Source: Chromobacterium paludis (GTDB lineage Bacteria > Pseudomonadota > Gammaproteobacteria > Burkholderiales > Chromobacteriaceae). From it: DNA of 64,000 bases. The notes under the pieces are model-generated. The model saw nothing but the letters and a program-made list of their open reading frames with translations, searched no databases and was not told where the DNA came from. The stretch covers positions 3,596,001-3,660,000 of the forward strand of contig NZ_CP043473.1 of the NCBI RefSeq assembly GCF_008275125.1, in the 5' to 3' direction. Positions 26,029 to 36,116 of this stretch are shown in pieces. A program made the position numbers and the translations under genes. The number at the start of each line of letters is the position of its first letter. The first letter of the stretch is position 1.

Positions 26029-26594
26029 GAGGAAGCCCGGCTTGGCCGGGCGTTCCGCCTGCAAGACGATGCTCAATGGGATGGCGGATCGCCCCTGCGG
26101 GGCATCCGCCCTACCGCCCCTCTCCATTCGGGAGAAGGCTTGGGGAGAGGGGAGCGATGCAGACCAGACTGCACAATCAAGACGGAAAATCGGGAGAGAC
26201 CGCCGCGCTCGGCGGATCGCCCCCGCGGGGCATCCGCCCTACCGCCCCTCTCCATTCGGAAGAAGGCTTGGGGAGAGGGAAGCGATGCAGACCGGACGGC
26301 GCAGTCGAGACGGAAAATCGGGAAAGACCGGCGCGCTCGGCGGATCGCCCCTGCGGGGCATCCGCCCTACCGCCCCTCTCCATTCGGGAGAAGGCTTAGG
26401 GAGAGGGAAGCGATGCAGACAGGACGGCACAATCAAGACGGAAAATCGGGATAGACCGCCGCGCTCGGCGGATCGCCCCTGCGGGGCATCCGCCCTACCG
26501 CCCCTCTCCCCTCCGCGGGAGAGGGGTTGGGGAGAGGGGGAACAATGCAGCCCTGGCCGCATATTCAAGACAGGAAATCAGGCGCTCAGCGCCT
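26029..26594. repeat. REP arm followed by a 4 x 128 bp tandem repeat array
   Basis: After a REP-like arm (26029-26059), units start at 26083, 26211, 26339 and 26467, each exactly 128 bases apart. Every unit begins with the hairpin GGCGGAT...ATCCGCCCTAC (REP arm with GTAG foot on the minus strand), continues with a second palindrome built on CCCTCTCC...GGGGAGAGGG and ends with a spacer containing CAAGACGGAAAATCGG. Units 1-3 are nearly identical; unit 4 is more diverged, and its end reaches the stop codon region of glpD (26578). The 637-base gap between the B3/4 gene and glpD otherwise contains no gene. Confidence 0.9.
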
Positions 26595-28086
26595 CGCGCG
26601 GCTGCGCGCGTTTGGCCAGCCAGGCATCGACCACCTCGGCGGCGTTGGCCGGCAGGTGCAGCTTGAGCTTGGAGCGGCGCCACAGGATGTCCTCGCTGCG
26701 CTTGGCCCATTCTGCGTCCATCAGGTACTGCAGCTCCGCCTCGTACAAGCCGGGCAATACCTCCGCGCCCAGGCCGGCCAAGGAATCGGCCTGGCCGATC
26801 AACTTGACCACGCGCGTACCATAGGCGCGCGCCCAGCGCTCGGCCAGCTCGGCCGGCAGCCAGGAGTGACGCTGGCGAAGATCCTGCAGGAAGCGGCCGA
26901 AGTCCGCGCCCGGCATGTCGCCGCCCGGCAGCGGCGCCTCGGCGGTCCAGGTGGCTTGGCGGTTGCCCAGCAAGGGGGCGATCTTGTCCACCGCCTCTTC
27001 CGCCAGCTTGCGGAAGGTGGTGATCTTGCCGCCGAACACCGACAGCAGCGGCGCGCCGTTCTGGTCCAGCTCCAGCGCGTAATCGCGGGTGACGCTGGAG
27101 GCATTGTCGGAGGCGTCGTCCAGCAGCGGACGCACGCCGGAATAGGTGGACAGCACGTCGGATGGCGCAATCTGGCTGTGGAAGTAACGGTTGCTCATTT
27201 GGCACAGATAGGCGATTTCGTCGCCGTCTATCGCCACCGCGTTAGGATCGCCGCGGTATTCCACGTCGGTGGTGCCGATCAGCGTGAAGTCCTTCTCGTA
27301 CGGAATGGCGAAAATGATGCGCTTGTCCGGGTTCTGGAAGATGTAGGCAAACGGGTGGTCGAAGAGTTTCTTCACCACGATGTGGCTGCCCTTGACCAGG
27401 CGGATGGACTTGCTGGACGGCATGGCCAGCTTGTCTTCTATCAGGCTCTGCACCCAGGGGCCGGCGGCGTTGACCAGCGCGCGCGAGCGCACTTCGAAAC
27501 GGCTGCCGTCCTCGCGCTCCAGCGTGGACACCCAGTGCTCGCCGTCGCGCCGCGCCGCCACGCAGGCGGTGCGGGTGTGGATGTCCGCGCCGCGCTCGGC
27601 CGCGTCCATGGCGTTGAGCACCACCAGCCGCGCGTCCTGCACCCAGCCGTCGGAATAGACGAAGCCGCGCTTGAAGGCGTCCTTCAAGGGCGCGCCGGAT
27701 GGGTGCTTGGCGAAGCTGACGGTTTCGGAGCCGGGCAAGACCTCGCGCTTGGCCAGGTGGTCGTACAGGAACAAGCCGCAACGTATCATCCATTCCGGCC
27801 GCTGGTCGCGCGCGTGCGGCATCACGAAGCGCAGCGGCCAGATGATGTGCGGCGCCGCCTTCAGCAGCACCTCGCGCTCCTGCAGCGCCTTGCGCACCAG
27901 GCCGAATTCGTAATACTCCAGATAGCGCAGGCCGCCGTGGATCAGCTTGGTGCTGGCCGAGGAAGTATGCGAGGCCAGATCGTCCTTTTCGCACAGCGCC
28001 ACCGACAGGCCGCGTCCGGCCGCGTCGCGCGCGATGCCGGCGCCGTTGATGCCGCCGCCTATCACCATCAAGTCGTATAGCTTCAT
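26578..28086 (-). CDS. glpD: Aerobic glycerol-3-phosphate dehydrogenase
   Basis: The start at 28086 (MKLYDLMVIGGGINGAGIARD) gives 502 residues, matching E. coli GlpD (501). The N-terminal FAD site GGGINGAGIARDAAGRG is intact, with STKLIHGGLRYLEYYEFGLV and TYSGVRPLLDD as family landmarks. The membrane-associated flavoenzyme oxidises sn-glycerol 3-phosphate to dihydroxyacetone phosphate and feeds electrons to quinone. It follows glpF and glpK on the same strand, with a terminator and 254 bases between, so it probably has its own promoter; a GlpR-like half-site lies there. A repeat array begins at its 3' end. Confidence 0.95.
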   Translation of the reverse strand: MKLYDLMVIGGGINGAGIARDAAGRGLSVALCEKDDLASHTSSASTKLIHGGLRYLEYYEFGLVRKALQEREVLLKAAPHIIWPLRFVMPHARDQRPEWMIRCGLFLYDHLAKREVLPGSETVSFAKHPSGAPLKDAFKRGFVYSDGWVQDARLVVLNAMDAAERGADIHTRTACVAARRDGEHWVSTLEREDGSRFEVRSRALVNAAGPWVQSLIEDKLAMPSSKSIRLVKGSHIVVKKLFDHPFAYIFQNPDKRIIFAIPYEKDFTLIGTTDVEYRGDPNAVAIDGDEIAYLCQMSNRYFHSQIAPSDVLSTYSGVRPLLDDASDNASSVTRDYALELDQNGAPLLSVFGGKITTFRKLAEEAVDKIAPLLGNRQATWTAEAPLPGGDMPGADFGRFLQDLRQRHSWLPAELAERWARAYGTRVVKLIGQADSLAGLGAEVLPGLYEAELQYLMDAEWAKRSEDILWRRSKLKLHLPANAAEVVDAWLAKRAQPREALSA

Positions 28087-28160
28087 TGCCCGAATCCTTG
28101 CTTGTTCCGTCACCGCCATTCTATCCACAATAGCTGTCAAGGAACATAAATAAAACATTT

Positions 28161-28170
28161 TTTGTTCGTT
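28161..28170. promoter_or_regulatory. GlpR-like half-site upstream of glpD
   Basis: TTTGTTCGTT differs at one position from the E. coli GlpR half-site WATKYTCGWW and lies 75 bases before glpD. Its exact reverse complement occurs at 28291-28300, within the T tract of the glpF terminator, so the second copy may be chance. Confidence 0.4.
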
Positions 28171-28296
28171 ATTTTTCTCTTAACCAATGCAAAGGCGCGA
28201 TCTACGCGTGTAAAGCCCAGCCTTGGCCATGCCAAATCCTGGCAATTGCTTATATATAAAGGGATTTTCCCGGAGCGTGCCGGGGAGGAAAACGAA

Positions 28297-28330
28297 CAAA
28301 AAAGAAAAACGGCGCGCCGGGAAGCGCGCC
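28297..28330 (-). terminator. Rho-independent terminator of glpF
   Basis: GGCGCGC/GCGCGCC (7 bp, six-base loop) followed on the minus strand by GTTTTTCTTTTTTG, 11 bases past the glpF stop. Confidence 0.88.
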
Positions 28331-28340
28331 GCCAGGCTCA

Positions 28341-29042
28341 TTACAGGGTGTAGGCCAATGCCGCCAGCGTGCCGCCGATCAGCGAGCCGATCACCGGCAC
28401 CCAGGAATAGCCCCAGTCGCTGTCGCGCTTGCCCGGAATCGGCAGGATGGCGTGCATGATGCGCGGCGCCAGATCGCGCGCCGGGCTCATGGCGTAGCCG
28501 GTGGTGCCGCCCAGCGACACGCCGATGCCCAGCACCAGCAAGGCTACCGGCAGCGCGTCGATCGCGCCCAGCGACATCTTGGGGGCCACCATGGACAGGA
28601 TGGCGAACACCAGCACAAAGGTGGCGACGATCTCGGACACCAGATTGCCCGGCAGGCTGCGGATGGCCGGGCCGGTGCAGAAGGTAGCCAGCTTGGTGTC
28701 GGCGCAGTCGGTGGTTTCATAGTGCTTGCGGTAGATCAGCCACATCAGGCCGGCGCCGGCCATGCCGCCCAGCATCTGCGCCACGATATAGCCCGGCACC
28801 TTGTCCCACGGGAACTTGCCGGCCACGGCCAGCGCCACCGTCACCGCCGGGTTCAGGTGGGCGCCGCTGATCGCCGCCACGCTGAACACGCCGACGAACA
28901 CCGCCATCGCCCAGCCAAAGGCCACCACGATCAGGCCGCTGTTATGGCCCTTGGTGTTCTTCAGCAGCACATTGGCCACCACGCCGTTGCCCAGCAGCAC
29001 CAGCAAGGCGGTGCCGATGAATTCGCCCATCAAAGGATTCAT
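28341..29042 (-). CDS. glpF: Glycerol facilitator (aquaglyceroporin)
   Basis: The 233-residue inner-membrane channel has six membrane helices and the two pore half-helices. The first is the normal NPA motif (SGAHLNPAVTVALA, residues 64-66). The second is SPA instead of NPA (GYAMSPARDLAPR, residues 186-188), while the selectivity Arg189 and Asp190, typical of glycerol facilitators, are retained. The extended loop around HYETTDCADTKLATFCTG is also as in GlpF. It imports glycerol by facilitated diffusion and lies downstream of glpK in the same direction, with a strong hairpin between the genes. Confidence 0.93.
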   Translation of the reverse strand: MNPLMGEFIGTALLVLLGNGVVANVLLKNTKGHNSGLIVVAFGWAMAVFVGVFSVAAISGAHLNPAVTVALAVAGKFPWDKVPGYIVAQMLGGMAGAGLMWLIYRKHYETTDCADTKLATFCTGPAIRSLPGNLVSEIVATFVLVFAILSMVAPKMSLGAIDALPVALLVLGIGVSLGGTTGYAMSPARDLAPRIMHAILPIPGKRDSDWGYSWVPVIGSLIGGTLAALAYTL

Positions 29043-29073
29043 GATTGTCTCTTTCAGAAAAAGGGTGCGTCCG

Positions 29074-29094
29074 CCCGCCGCTTGCCGCGGCGGG
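29074..29094 (-). terminator. Intercistronic hairpin between glpK and glpF
   Basis: CCCGCCGC/GCGGCGGG (8 bp, five-base loop) lies in the 117-base gap. No T tract follows on the minus strand, so it is more likely an mRNA processing or stability element. Confidence 0.45.
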
Positions 29095-29159
29095 TCGGCT
29101 CATCGCTTGGAAGTTGCAGTCGGAGGCGCGCTCGCCGCGGCGACGGGCTTCCGCGGGAC

Positions 29160-30662
<1,503 letters not shown>

Positions 30663-31389
30663 TGTGTCTTCTCCTGATTGCCGGTAAGGCGGCGTGGTTA
30701 ACAGCCGGGGATGTCAACGTTGCGTTGTGTGTTGCTTTTTTTGCTTATGACGTTCGTTTTATTTGCGGACAATTCTATTCGCGAACGGCAGGATGTCAAT
30801 CGTCGTGTTAAAAAAAGTACATTCTTCAAGCCGCCCCCGGTTATCCACCCGAATGAAACCCCAATCATTCCATTGAATTTCAAATACTTACGCCATGTAG
30901 CGCGACGCTACATTTTTACATCAAAATAATTGATGCACTGCAAAACGGAAAATTGCCGAAAATGTGCGGAGTCGTGGCAGCACTGACTCCAACCGGCCAA
31001 CAAGACAGGCGGAAAAAGCACGCGACAAGGCCGAGGGGCAAGCCTTTGCCTGCGCCACACGCCAATTACCAAAAAGGAAAAAATAAGAAAATATTCGAAA
31101 ACAAGATTGCCGAAACCTGCTCAAACCATCGCCACAAAACGTTGTTTTGCAATCGAAATGCCATATTTACGTAGTTATGACGCTACACGCCAGATATGGC
31201 ACGATGACTCTCGCCGCTGGACGCCAAGTTTTGGACCCAGCGCAAGAAATCCGTCGCCGCGCCATGGCATCATTTCATATGAAGCCATATCGCCAGCCGG
31301 CGCGAAGCGCCGCTGCTCGGCCGACGGCATGGCCGCCACACGCCACCTCGCTCCTGATCAACCGGCCGGATGGGCCGCAAAGGACTGTC
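30663..31389. promoter_or_regulatory. Divergent glpK-pyk regulatory region with two GTAG...CTAC dyads
   Basis: This 727-base gap contains no convincing gene. TGTAGCG-CGA-CGCTACA (30896-30912) is a perfect dyad followed by TTTTT, and CGTAGTTATGACGCTACA (31170-31187) is a related imperfect dyad; both share GACGCTACA. The second overlaps a possible pyk promoter (TTGCAA at 31150, then TAGTTATGAC). The dyads recall HexR-type TGTA...TACA operators. TTATCCACC at 30841 is a one-mismatch DnaA box. The remaining AT-rich stretch shows nothing clear. Confidence 0.45.
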
Positions 31390-32796
31390 ATGCTTCGCAA
31401 CACCAAAATTCTCGCTACGCTGGGGCCGTCCTCCAGCACCCCGGAACAAATCCTGGAATTGGCCCGCGCCGGGGTCAACATCTTCCGGCTCAATATGAGC
31501 CACGGCAGCCATGACGACCATCGCGCCCGGCTGCAGGCCATCCGCGCCGCGGAAAAGGCGCTGGACCGCCCGCTGGGCGTAGTGGTGGACCTGCAAGGCC
31601 CCAAGCTGCGCATCGGCAAATTCCCGCATGCCACGCCGGTGCAGACCGGCGACGCCTATGAGTTCGTGCTGGATGAAGTGCCCGGCGACAACAAGCGCGC
31701 CACGCTGCCGCACCCGGAAGCCTTCGCCGCGCTGCAGCCCGGCCACCGCATCCTGGTCAACGACGGCAAACTGGCGTTCCACGTGGAACAAGTGGAACCG
31801 CGCCGCATCGTCACCCGCGTCGCGGTGGGCGGCGACCTGTCCAGCAACAAGGGCTTCAATCTGCCCAACACCGTGCTGCCGCTGTCGGTCATTACTGAAA
31901 AAGATCGCAAGGACGCCGAATTCGCGCTGGCCGAAGGCGCGGACTGGCTGGCCATGTCCTTCGTGCAAACCGCGGCCGACGTCCAGGAGCTGCGCGACAT
32001 CGTCGGCAAGCGCGTCGGCATCATTTCCAAGATCGAAAAACCGTCCGCCGTCGATGACCTGGACGCCATCGCCATGTTGTCCGACGCCGTCATGGTGGCG
32101 CGCGGCGACCTGGGCGTGGAGCTGCCGCCGGAAGACGTGCCGGTGGCGCAGCGCAAGATCGTGCATCAATGCCGCCACCTGGGCCGCCCGGTCATCGTGG
32201 CCACCCAGATGCTGGAATCCATGATCACCGCGCCGACGCCCACGCGCGCCGAAGCCAACGACGTGGCCACCGCCGTCTACGAAGGCGCGGACGCGGTCAT
32301 GCTGTCGGCCGAAACCGCCGCCGGCCAGTTCCCGCTGGAAGCGGTGCAGATCATGGACCGCATCATCCGCCGCGTGGAAGGCGCGCCGGACTACCGCAAG
32401 GTGATGGCGCTGGACTACAGCGCGGCCGACGAGCCGGACCGCACCGACGCCATCGCCGCCTGTGTGCGCAAGGTGGCCACCCTGCTGCCGGTCACCGTGT
32501 CGGTGGCTTTCACCACCAGCGGCTCCACCTGCATCTATCTGGCGCGCGAACGTCCGTCCACGCCGATACTGGGCATCTCGCCCAATCTGACCACGGCGCG
32601 CCGCCTGTCCCTGGTATGGGGCGTGGTGGCCTACCACGGCCCGGACGCGGAAAACCTGGAAGACATGGTCGTCAAGACCACCTTCTGCGCCACCAAGCTG
32701 GGCCTGGCCGAGCAGGGCAAGCCCATGGTGATCATCGCCGGCGTGCCCTTCGGCACCCCCGGCTCCACCAATCTGCTGCGCATCGTTTACCCATAA
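31390..32796 (+). CDS. pyk: Pyruvate kinase
   Basis: The start at 31390 (MLRNTKILATLGPSSSTPEQI) follows AAAGGACTGTC; upstream in-frame codons are unlike pyruvate kinase. The 468-residue protein has the active-site segments RLNMSHGSHDDH, the metal/phosphate region SKIEKPSAVDDLDAI, MVARGDLGVELP and ATQMLESMI, and AEANDVATAVYEGADAVMLSAE. It converts phosphoenolpyruvate and ADP to pyruvate and ATP. Divergent from glpK, it is followed by a strong terminator, so it is monocistronic. A parS-like 16-mer is embedded at 31775-31790. Confidence 0.96.
   Translation: MLRNTKILATLGPSSSTPEQILELARAGVNIFRLNMSHGSHDDHRARLQAIRAAEKALDRPLGVVVDLQGPKLRIGKFPHATPVQTGDAYEFVLDEVPGDNKRATLPHPEAFAALQPGHRILVNDGKLAFHVEQVEPRRIVTRVAVGGDLSSNKGFNLPNTVLPLSVITEKDRKDAEFALAEGADWLAMSFVQTAADVQELRDIVGKRVGIISKIEKPSAVDDLDAIAMLSDAVMVARGDLGVELPPEDVPVAQRKIVHQCRHLGRPVIVATQMLESMITAPTPTRAEANDVATAVYEGADAVMLSAETAAGQFPLEAVQIMDRIIRRVEGAPDYRKVMALDYSAADEPDRTDAIAACVRKVATLLPVTVSVAFTTSGSTCIYLARERPSTPILGISPNLTTARRLSLVWGVVAYHGPDAENLEDMVVKTTFCATKLGLAEQGKPMVIIAGVPFGTPGSTNLLRIVYP
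31775..31790. promoter_or_regulatory. parS-like site 2, inside pyk
   Basis: CGTTCCACGTGGAACA is the exact reverse complement of the site at 5123-5138 and matches the parS consensus at 15 of 16 positions. Confidence 0.7.
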
Positions 32797-32820
32797 ACGC
32801 CAGTCCGCCGCCAACGCGAA

Positions 32821-32846
32821 ACGGAACCCTAGGGTTCCGTTTTTTC
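32821..32846 (+). terminator. Rho-independent terminator of pyk
   Basis: ACGGAACCCT/AGGGTTCCGT is a perfect 20-base palindrome followed by a run of six T, 24 bases after the pyk stop. Confidence 0.92.
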
Positions 32847-32913
32847 ATGGTCCAGTCCGGCATTCAGCAAGCCGCGCCGCATACTATGCTGCAAGAGTGA
32901 TTCCGCTCCCACG

Positions 32914-33684
32914 ATGTCCCGCATGCCGCACAAAATCATCCAAGGCCTATTGCTGCTGGCGCTGCTCCTCGTCCAGCAGAGCCAGGCCGGCGAGCCGCCC
33001 GGCCTGATCGTCAATGTCGACGCCAGCAACCCGCCGCTGATGTATGCCGGTCCACACGGCGCCAGCGGACTCTACCCCACGCTGATCGCCAAAATCTGCG
33101 AACGGGCCGGCATCGCCGTCACCTTGCGCGCCGGATCCTGGCGCCTGGCCCTGCAGGAGCTGGGCAAAGGCAGCGCGGCGGCCGGCGGCATCATCAAAAC
33201 CGCCGAGCGCGAAAAACTGTTCAACTTCAGCCAGCCACTGTTCCTGGAACGCGTGGTCATGGCCTACCCGGCCAAGGCTAGCGGCTATGGCTCGCTGGCG
33301 GATTTGAATGGCAAGCGGGTCGGGGTGATCGCCGGCTGGAGCTATGGCGACGATTTCGACCACGCCAGAAAAGACGGCAAGTTCAGCGCCCTGGACGGCG
33401 ACAGCGACGAGCAAAACCTGCGCCAGCTGAAGCTGGGCCGGCTGGACGTGGTGCTGGGCATACGCGAGTCGCTGCAACTGGCGCTGCGGCAAGACGGCTA
33501 TCGCGACATCTCGCTGTCCCAGGCCGTGCTAGTCAGCAATCCGTCCTTTCTCGCCATCAATCGAAGCTCGCAGCAACAGGCCCTGCTGACGCGCTTCAAC
33601 CTGGCCCTGGAGGCGATGCGCCGCGACGGCAGCTACGACGCGCTGCTGCGCGATTTCTTCGCCGGCAAGCCCGCTGCGCGCTGA
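32914..33684 (+). CDS. Periplasmic family 3-type solute-binding protein
   Basis: The 256-residue protein has a signal peptide (IIQGLLLLALLLVQQSQA) and the two-lobe pattern of amino-acid binding proteins: GASGLYPTLIAKICERAGIAVTL, ELGKGSAAAGGIIKTAEREKLFNFSQPL, LNGKRVGVIAGWSYG and an end YDALLRDFFAGK. No permease or ATPase genes adjoin, so it may be an orphan binding protein or a sensory periplasmic protein. The start may be 32914 or the second Met at 32923. The ligand is unknown. Confidence 0.8.
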   Translation: MSRMPHKIIQGLLLLALLLVQQSQAGEPPGLIVNVDASNPPLMYAGPHGASGLYPTLIAKICERAGIAVTLRAGSWRLALQELGKGSAAAGGIIKTAEREKLFNFSQPLFLERVVMAYPAKASGYGSLADLNGKRVGVIAGWSYGDDFDHARKDGKFSALDGDSDEQNLRQLKLGRLDVVLGIRESLQLALRQDGYRDISLSQAVLVSNPSFLAINRSSQQQALLTRFNLALEAMRRDGSYDALLRDFFAGKPAAR

Positions 33685-33689
33685 GTCCC

Positions 33690-34328
33690 TCACTCGGCGC
33701 GGAAAAACACCAGCCCGCCCCGACGCATCAGCAGCGCCACATCGCCGAAGCCAGCCTGGCGCAAGGCCGCTTCCTGTTCTTCCACCGTCGCGTACAACTG
33801 ATCATTGGCCATGCCGTCGCCGCCGGCGTAATGGTCGGACGCGCCCGGCCGCAGCAGCGAACGCGCCTGGCGGTGCAGCGCCGGCAGATGGCGCTTATGC
33901 CGTACCTCGTGCGCGGCCTGGTTGGTGATCACCGCGTCGTACAGCGGCAAGCCCCGTGCCCAGTCCGCTTCGCGGAAGCTGCCCAGGCGAAAATCGGCCC
34001 TCTCCGCCAACACGCCCAGCCGTTCGCGCGCCAGCTGGTGCATGGCCTCGGAAAAATCGAACAGCTCCAGGCGCAGCTGCGGCAAACGTTCCTGCAGGTG
34101 GCGCGCCAGAAAGCCCGGGCCGGAGCCCAGCTCCAGCACCCTGCAGGCGCCCGCCAGCTCATGGGCGAAACGGTCGAAAAACTCGACGCGCCACGGCCGC
34201 TTTTCCATTGCCTTGGCCGCCCATTCGGCCGCGTCGGCCATCTGGCGCAGGTCTATCGGGCTGGGCACATCGGCCAGGTTCCCCACTTTCCCGTTCTCCA
34301 CTGTTCGTTCTTCCATCAATAGCCGCAT
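33690..34328 (-). CDS. Class I SAM-dependent methyltransferase
   Basis: The 212-residue protein has motif I CRVLELGSGPGFLARHLQ and the acidic motif II region LELFDFSEAMHQLAR, followed by YDAVITNQAAHEVRHKRHLPALH, which look like small-molecule methyltransferases. The substrate is unknown. The start may be 34328 or the next Met at 34316; neither has a strong ribosome site. It converges with the binding-protein gene, their stops separated by only a few bases. Confidence 0.82.
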   Translation of the reverse strand: MRLLMEERTVENGKVGNLADVPSPIDLRQMADAAEWAAKAMEKRPWRVEFFDRFAHELAGACRVLELGSGPGFLARHLQERLPQLRLELFDFSEAMHQLARERLGVLAERADFRLGSFREADWARGLPLYDAVITNQAAHEVRHKRHLPALHRQARSLLRPGASDHYAGGDGMANDQLYATVEEQEAALRQAGFGDVALLMRRGGLVFFRAE

Positions 34329-34401
34329 CAGTTTCCAGCCACCGCCTGCGGCAACTCAGGATGCGCCGGCATGCCAGCCTCTTTATCCTGCATCCTGGTT
34401 T

Positions 34402-34773
34402 TCAAAAATTGTAACTGCTGACTTCCACCAGATTGCCGTCCGGGTCCTTGAAATACACCGAGGTGATGGGCCCCATCGCGCCGCTGCGCGTCACCGGCCC
34501 TTCGACGATGGCCACGCCCTCGCGCTTCAGGTGTTCAATCACCTCCGGCAGCGGCGCGGAAGCGATCAGGCACAGGTCGCCGCAACCGATGGCGGCGTGA
34601 TTGCGCGTCTCCTGGCCCAAAGTCTGCAGATTGATCTTCTGGTTGCCGAAACGCAGCGCGCGGCGGCCATTGCCGAACGTCACCGCTTCCAGCTTCAGCG
34701 CGCGCTGGTAGAAAGCCGCCGCCGCCTCGATGTCGCGGACGGTCAGTACGATATGGTCGAGATGGCTGATCAT
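34402..34773 (-). CDS. VOC family (glyoxalase-like) protein
   Basis: The 123-residue protein has the paired beta-alpha-beta-beta-beta modules of the vicinal oxygen chelate fold: HLDHIVLTVRDIEAAAAFYQRAL and SVYFKDPDGNLVEVSSYNF. His5/His7 and the late Glu are the expected metal ligands. A ribosome site CAGGAG precedes the start. Members include glyoxalases, dioxygenases and fosfomycin or bleomycin resistance proteins; this one looks like the virulence-associated/dioxygenase-type group with unknown substrate. Confidence 0.88.
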   Translation of the reverse strand: MISHLDHIVLTVRDIEAAAAFYQRALKLEAVTFGNGRRALRFGNQKINLQTLGQETRNHAAIGCGDLCLIASAPLPEVIEHLKREGVAIVEGPVTRSGAMGPITSVYFKDPDGNLVEVSSYNF

Positions 34774-34904
34774 GCGCTAGCTCCTGAGCATTGGGTTAAC
34801 CACTCTGCCACAAACTCGCCGCCCCGTCATACCATAGGCATGACAACTGACCTCGCTTGTCGCGCCTGCTATAGTCTTCGTTCCCACCCTCGCCCAAACC
34901 CGCC

Positions 34905-36113
34905 ATGACGATACACCTCTCCCTGCAGCAAGCCCGCCATCTGCAATTGGCCGCCCAAGGCCTGCTCGCCGCGCCGCGCCGCAAGGCGGCCAAGGCCGAC
35001 GCGCTGGCCGCCATCCGCCGCATGGCGCTGCTGCAGATCGACACCATCAGCGTGGTGGCGCGCAGCCCCTACCTAGTGCTGTACAGCCGCATCGGCCATT
35101 ACGACCCGGCCTGGCTGGACCAATTGCTGGCCGAGGGCGCGCTGTTCGAATACTGGGCGCACGAGGCCTGCTTCGTGCCGGTGGAGGACTACCGCCTGCT
35201 GCGCCACCGCATGTTGAACGCAGAGGGCATGGGCTGGAAGTTTTCACAGCGCTGGTACGAGCAGCACCGCGCCGACATCGAGGCCATCGTCGAGCGCATC
35301 CGCGAACACGGCCCGGCGCGCTCGGCCGATTTCGAGCGCCAGGGCGGCAAGGGAAATGGCTGGTGGGACTGGAAGCCGGAAAAACGCCATCTGGAAGCGC
35401 TGTTCACGCTGGGCAGGCTGATGGTGAAGGAACGCCGCAGCTTCCAGCGCGTCTACGACCTGGCCGAGCGGGTGCTGCCGGATTGGGACGACGCGCGCGA
35501 CCTGCCTTCTCCCGAAGACGTGCGGCTGGAGCAGATGCGCAACAGCTGCCGCGCGCTGGGCCTGGCCAAGCCGGCGTGGGTGGCCGACTACTACCGGCTC
35601 AAGCGCGCGCCCTACGGCGAACTGCTGCATGGCCTGGCCGACCAGGGCGAGCTGATTCCGGTCAAAGTGGAGGGCTGGAGCCACGACGCCTTCGTCCACG
35701 CCAGCCTGGCCGCGGAGCTGGAACTGGCGGCGGCCGGCAAGCTGAACAGCGGCAATACCGCCATCCTGTCGCCGTTCGACCCGCTGGTATGGGACCGCAA
35801 GCGCGCGCTGGAGCTATTCGACTTCGATTACAAGATCGAGTGCTACACCCCGGCGCCCAAGCGCAAGTACGGCTATTTCACGCTGCCGATACTGAACCGC
35901 GGCAAGCTGGTGGGCCGTCTGGACGCCAAGGCTCACCGCGCCCAGGGCGTGTTCGAGGTCAAATCGCTGCACCTGGAGCCGGGCGTGCGCGTCAGCCAGC
36001 GGCTGGCCGACGACTTGAAGACCGCGCTGAACAAGCTGGCCGCCTGGCACGGCGCGCCCAGGCTGGCCGTCAGCCAGGCGCCGGACGGCCTGGCCGGACG
36101 CCTGACCAGTTAA
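34905..36113 (+). CDS. YcaQ-type DNA interstrand-crosslink glycosylase
   Basis: The 402-residue protein (E. coli YcaQ has about 410) shows the winged-helix glycosylase family pattern: SLQQARHLQLAAQGL, then LLQIDTISVVARSPYLVLYSRIG, FEYWAHEACFVP, and WDRKRALELFDFDYKIECYTPAPKRKYGYF. The sequence QID matches the catalytic QxD motif of the YcaQ-like subfamily rather than QxQ of the antibiotic self-resistance AlkZ type. Such enzymes unhook DNA crosslinks and remove bulky N7-guanine adducts. The gene stands alone, convergent with an EthD-domain gene only 3 bases away. Confidence 0.88.
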   Translation: MTIHLSLQQARHLQLAAQGLLAAPRRKAAKADALAAIRRMALLQIDTISVVARSPYLVLYSRIGHYDPAWLDQLLAEGALFEYWAHEACFVPVEDYRLLRHRMLNAEGMGWKFSQRWYEQHRADIEAIVERIREHGPARSADFERQGGKGNGWWDWKPEKRHLEALFTLGRLMVKERRSFQRVYDLAERVLPDWDDARDLPSPEDVRLEQMRNSCRALGLAKPAWVADYYRLKRAPYGELLHGLADQGELIPVKVEGWSHDAFVHASLAAELELAAAGKLNSGNTAILSPFDPLVWDRKRALELFDFDYKIECYTPAPKRKYGYFTLPILNRGKLVGRLDAKAHRAQGVFEVKSLHLEPGVRVSQRLADDLKTALNKLAAWHGAPRLAVSQAPDGLAGRLTS

Positions 36114-36116
36114 CGC

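Noticed and set aside
26042..26824. Several open frames crossing the 128-bp array
   Set aside because: They repeat with the array (ADRPCGASALPPLS-like runs) and reflect the repeat sequence, not genes.
28291..28300. AACGAACAAA as second GlpR half-site
   Set aside because: It overlaps the T tract of the glpF terminator and lies about 120 bases from the other half-site, so no operator pair was called.
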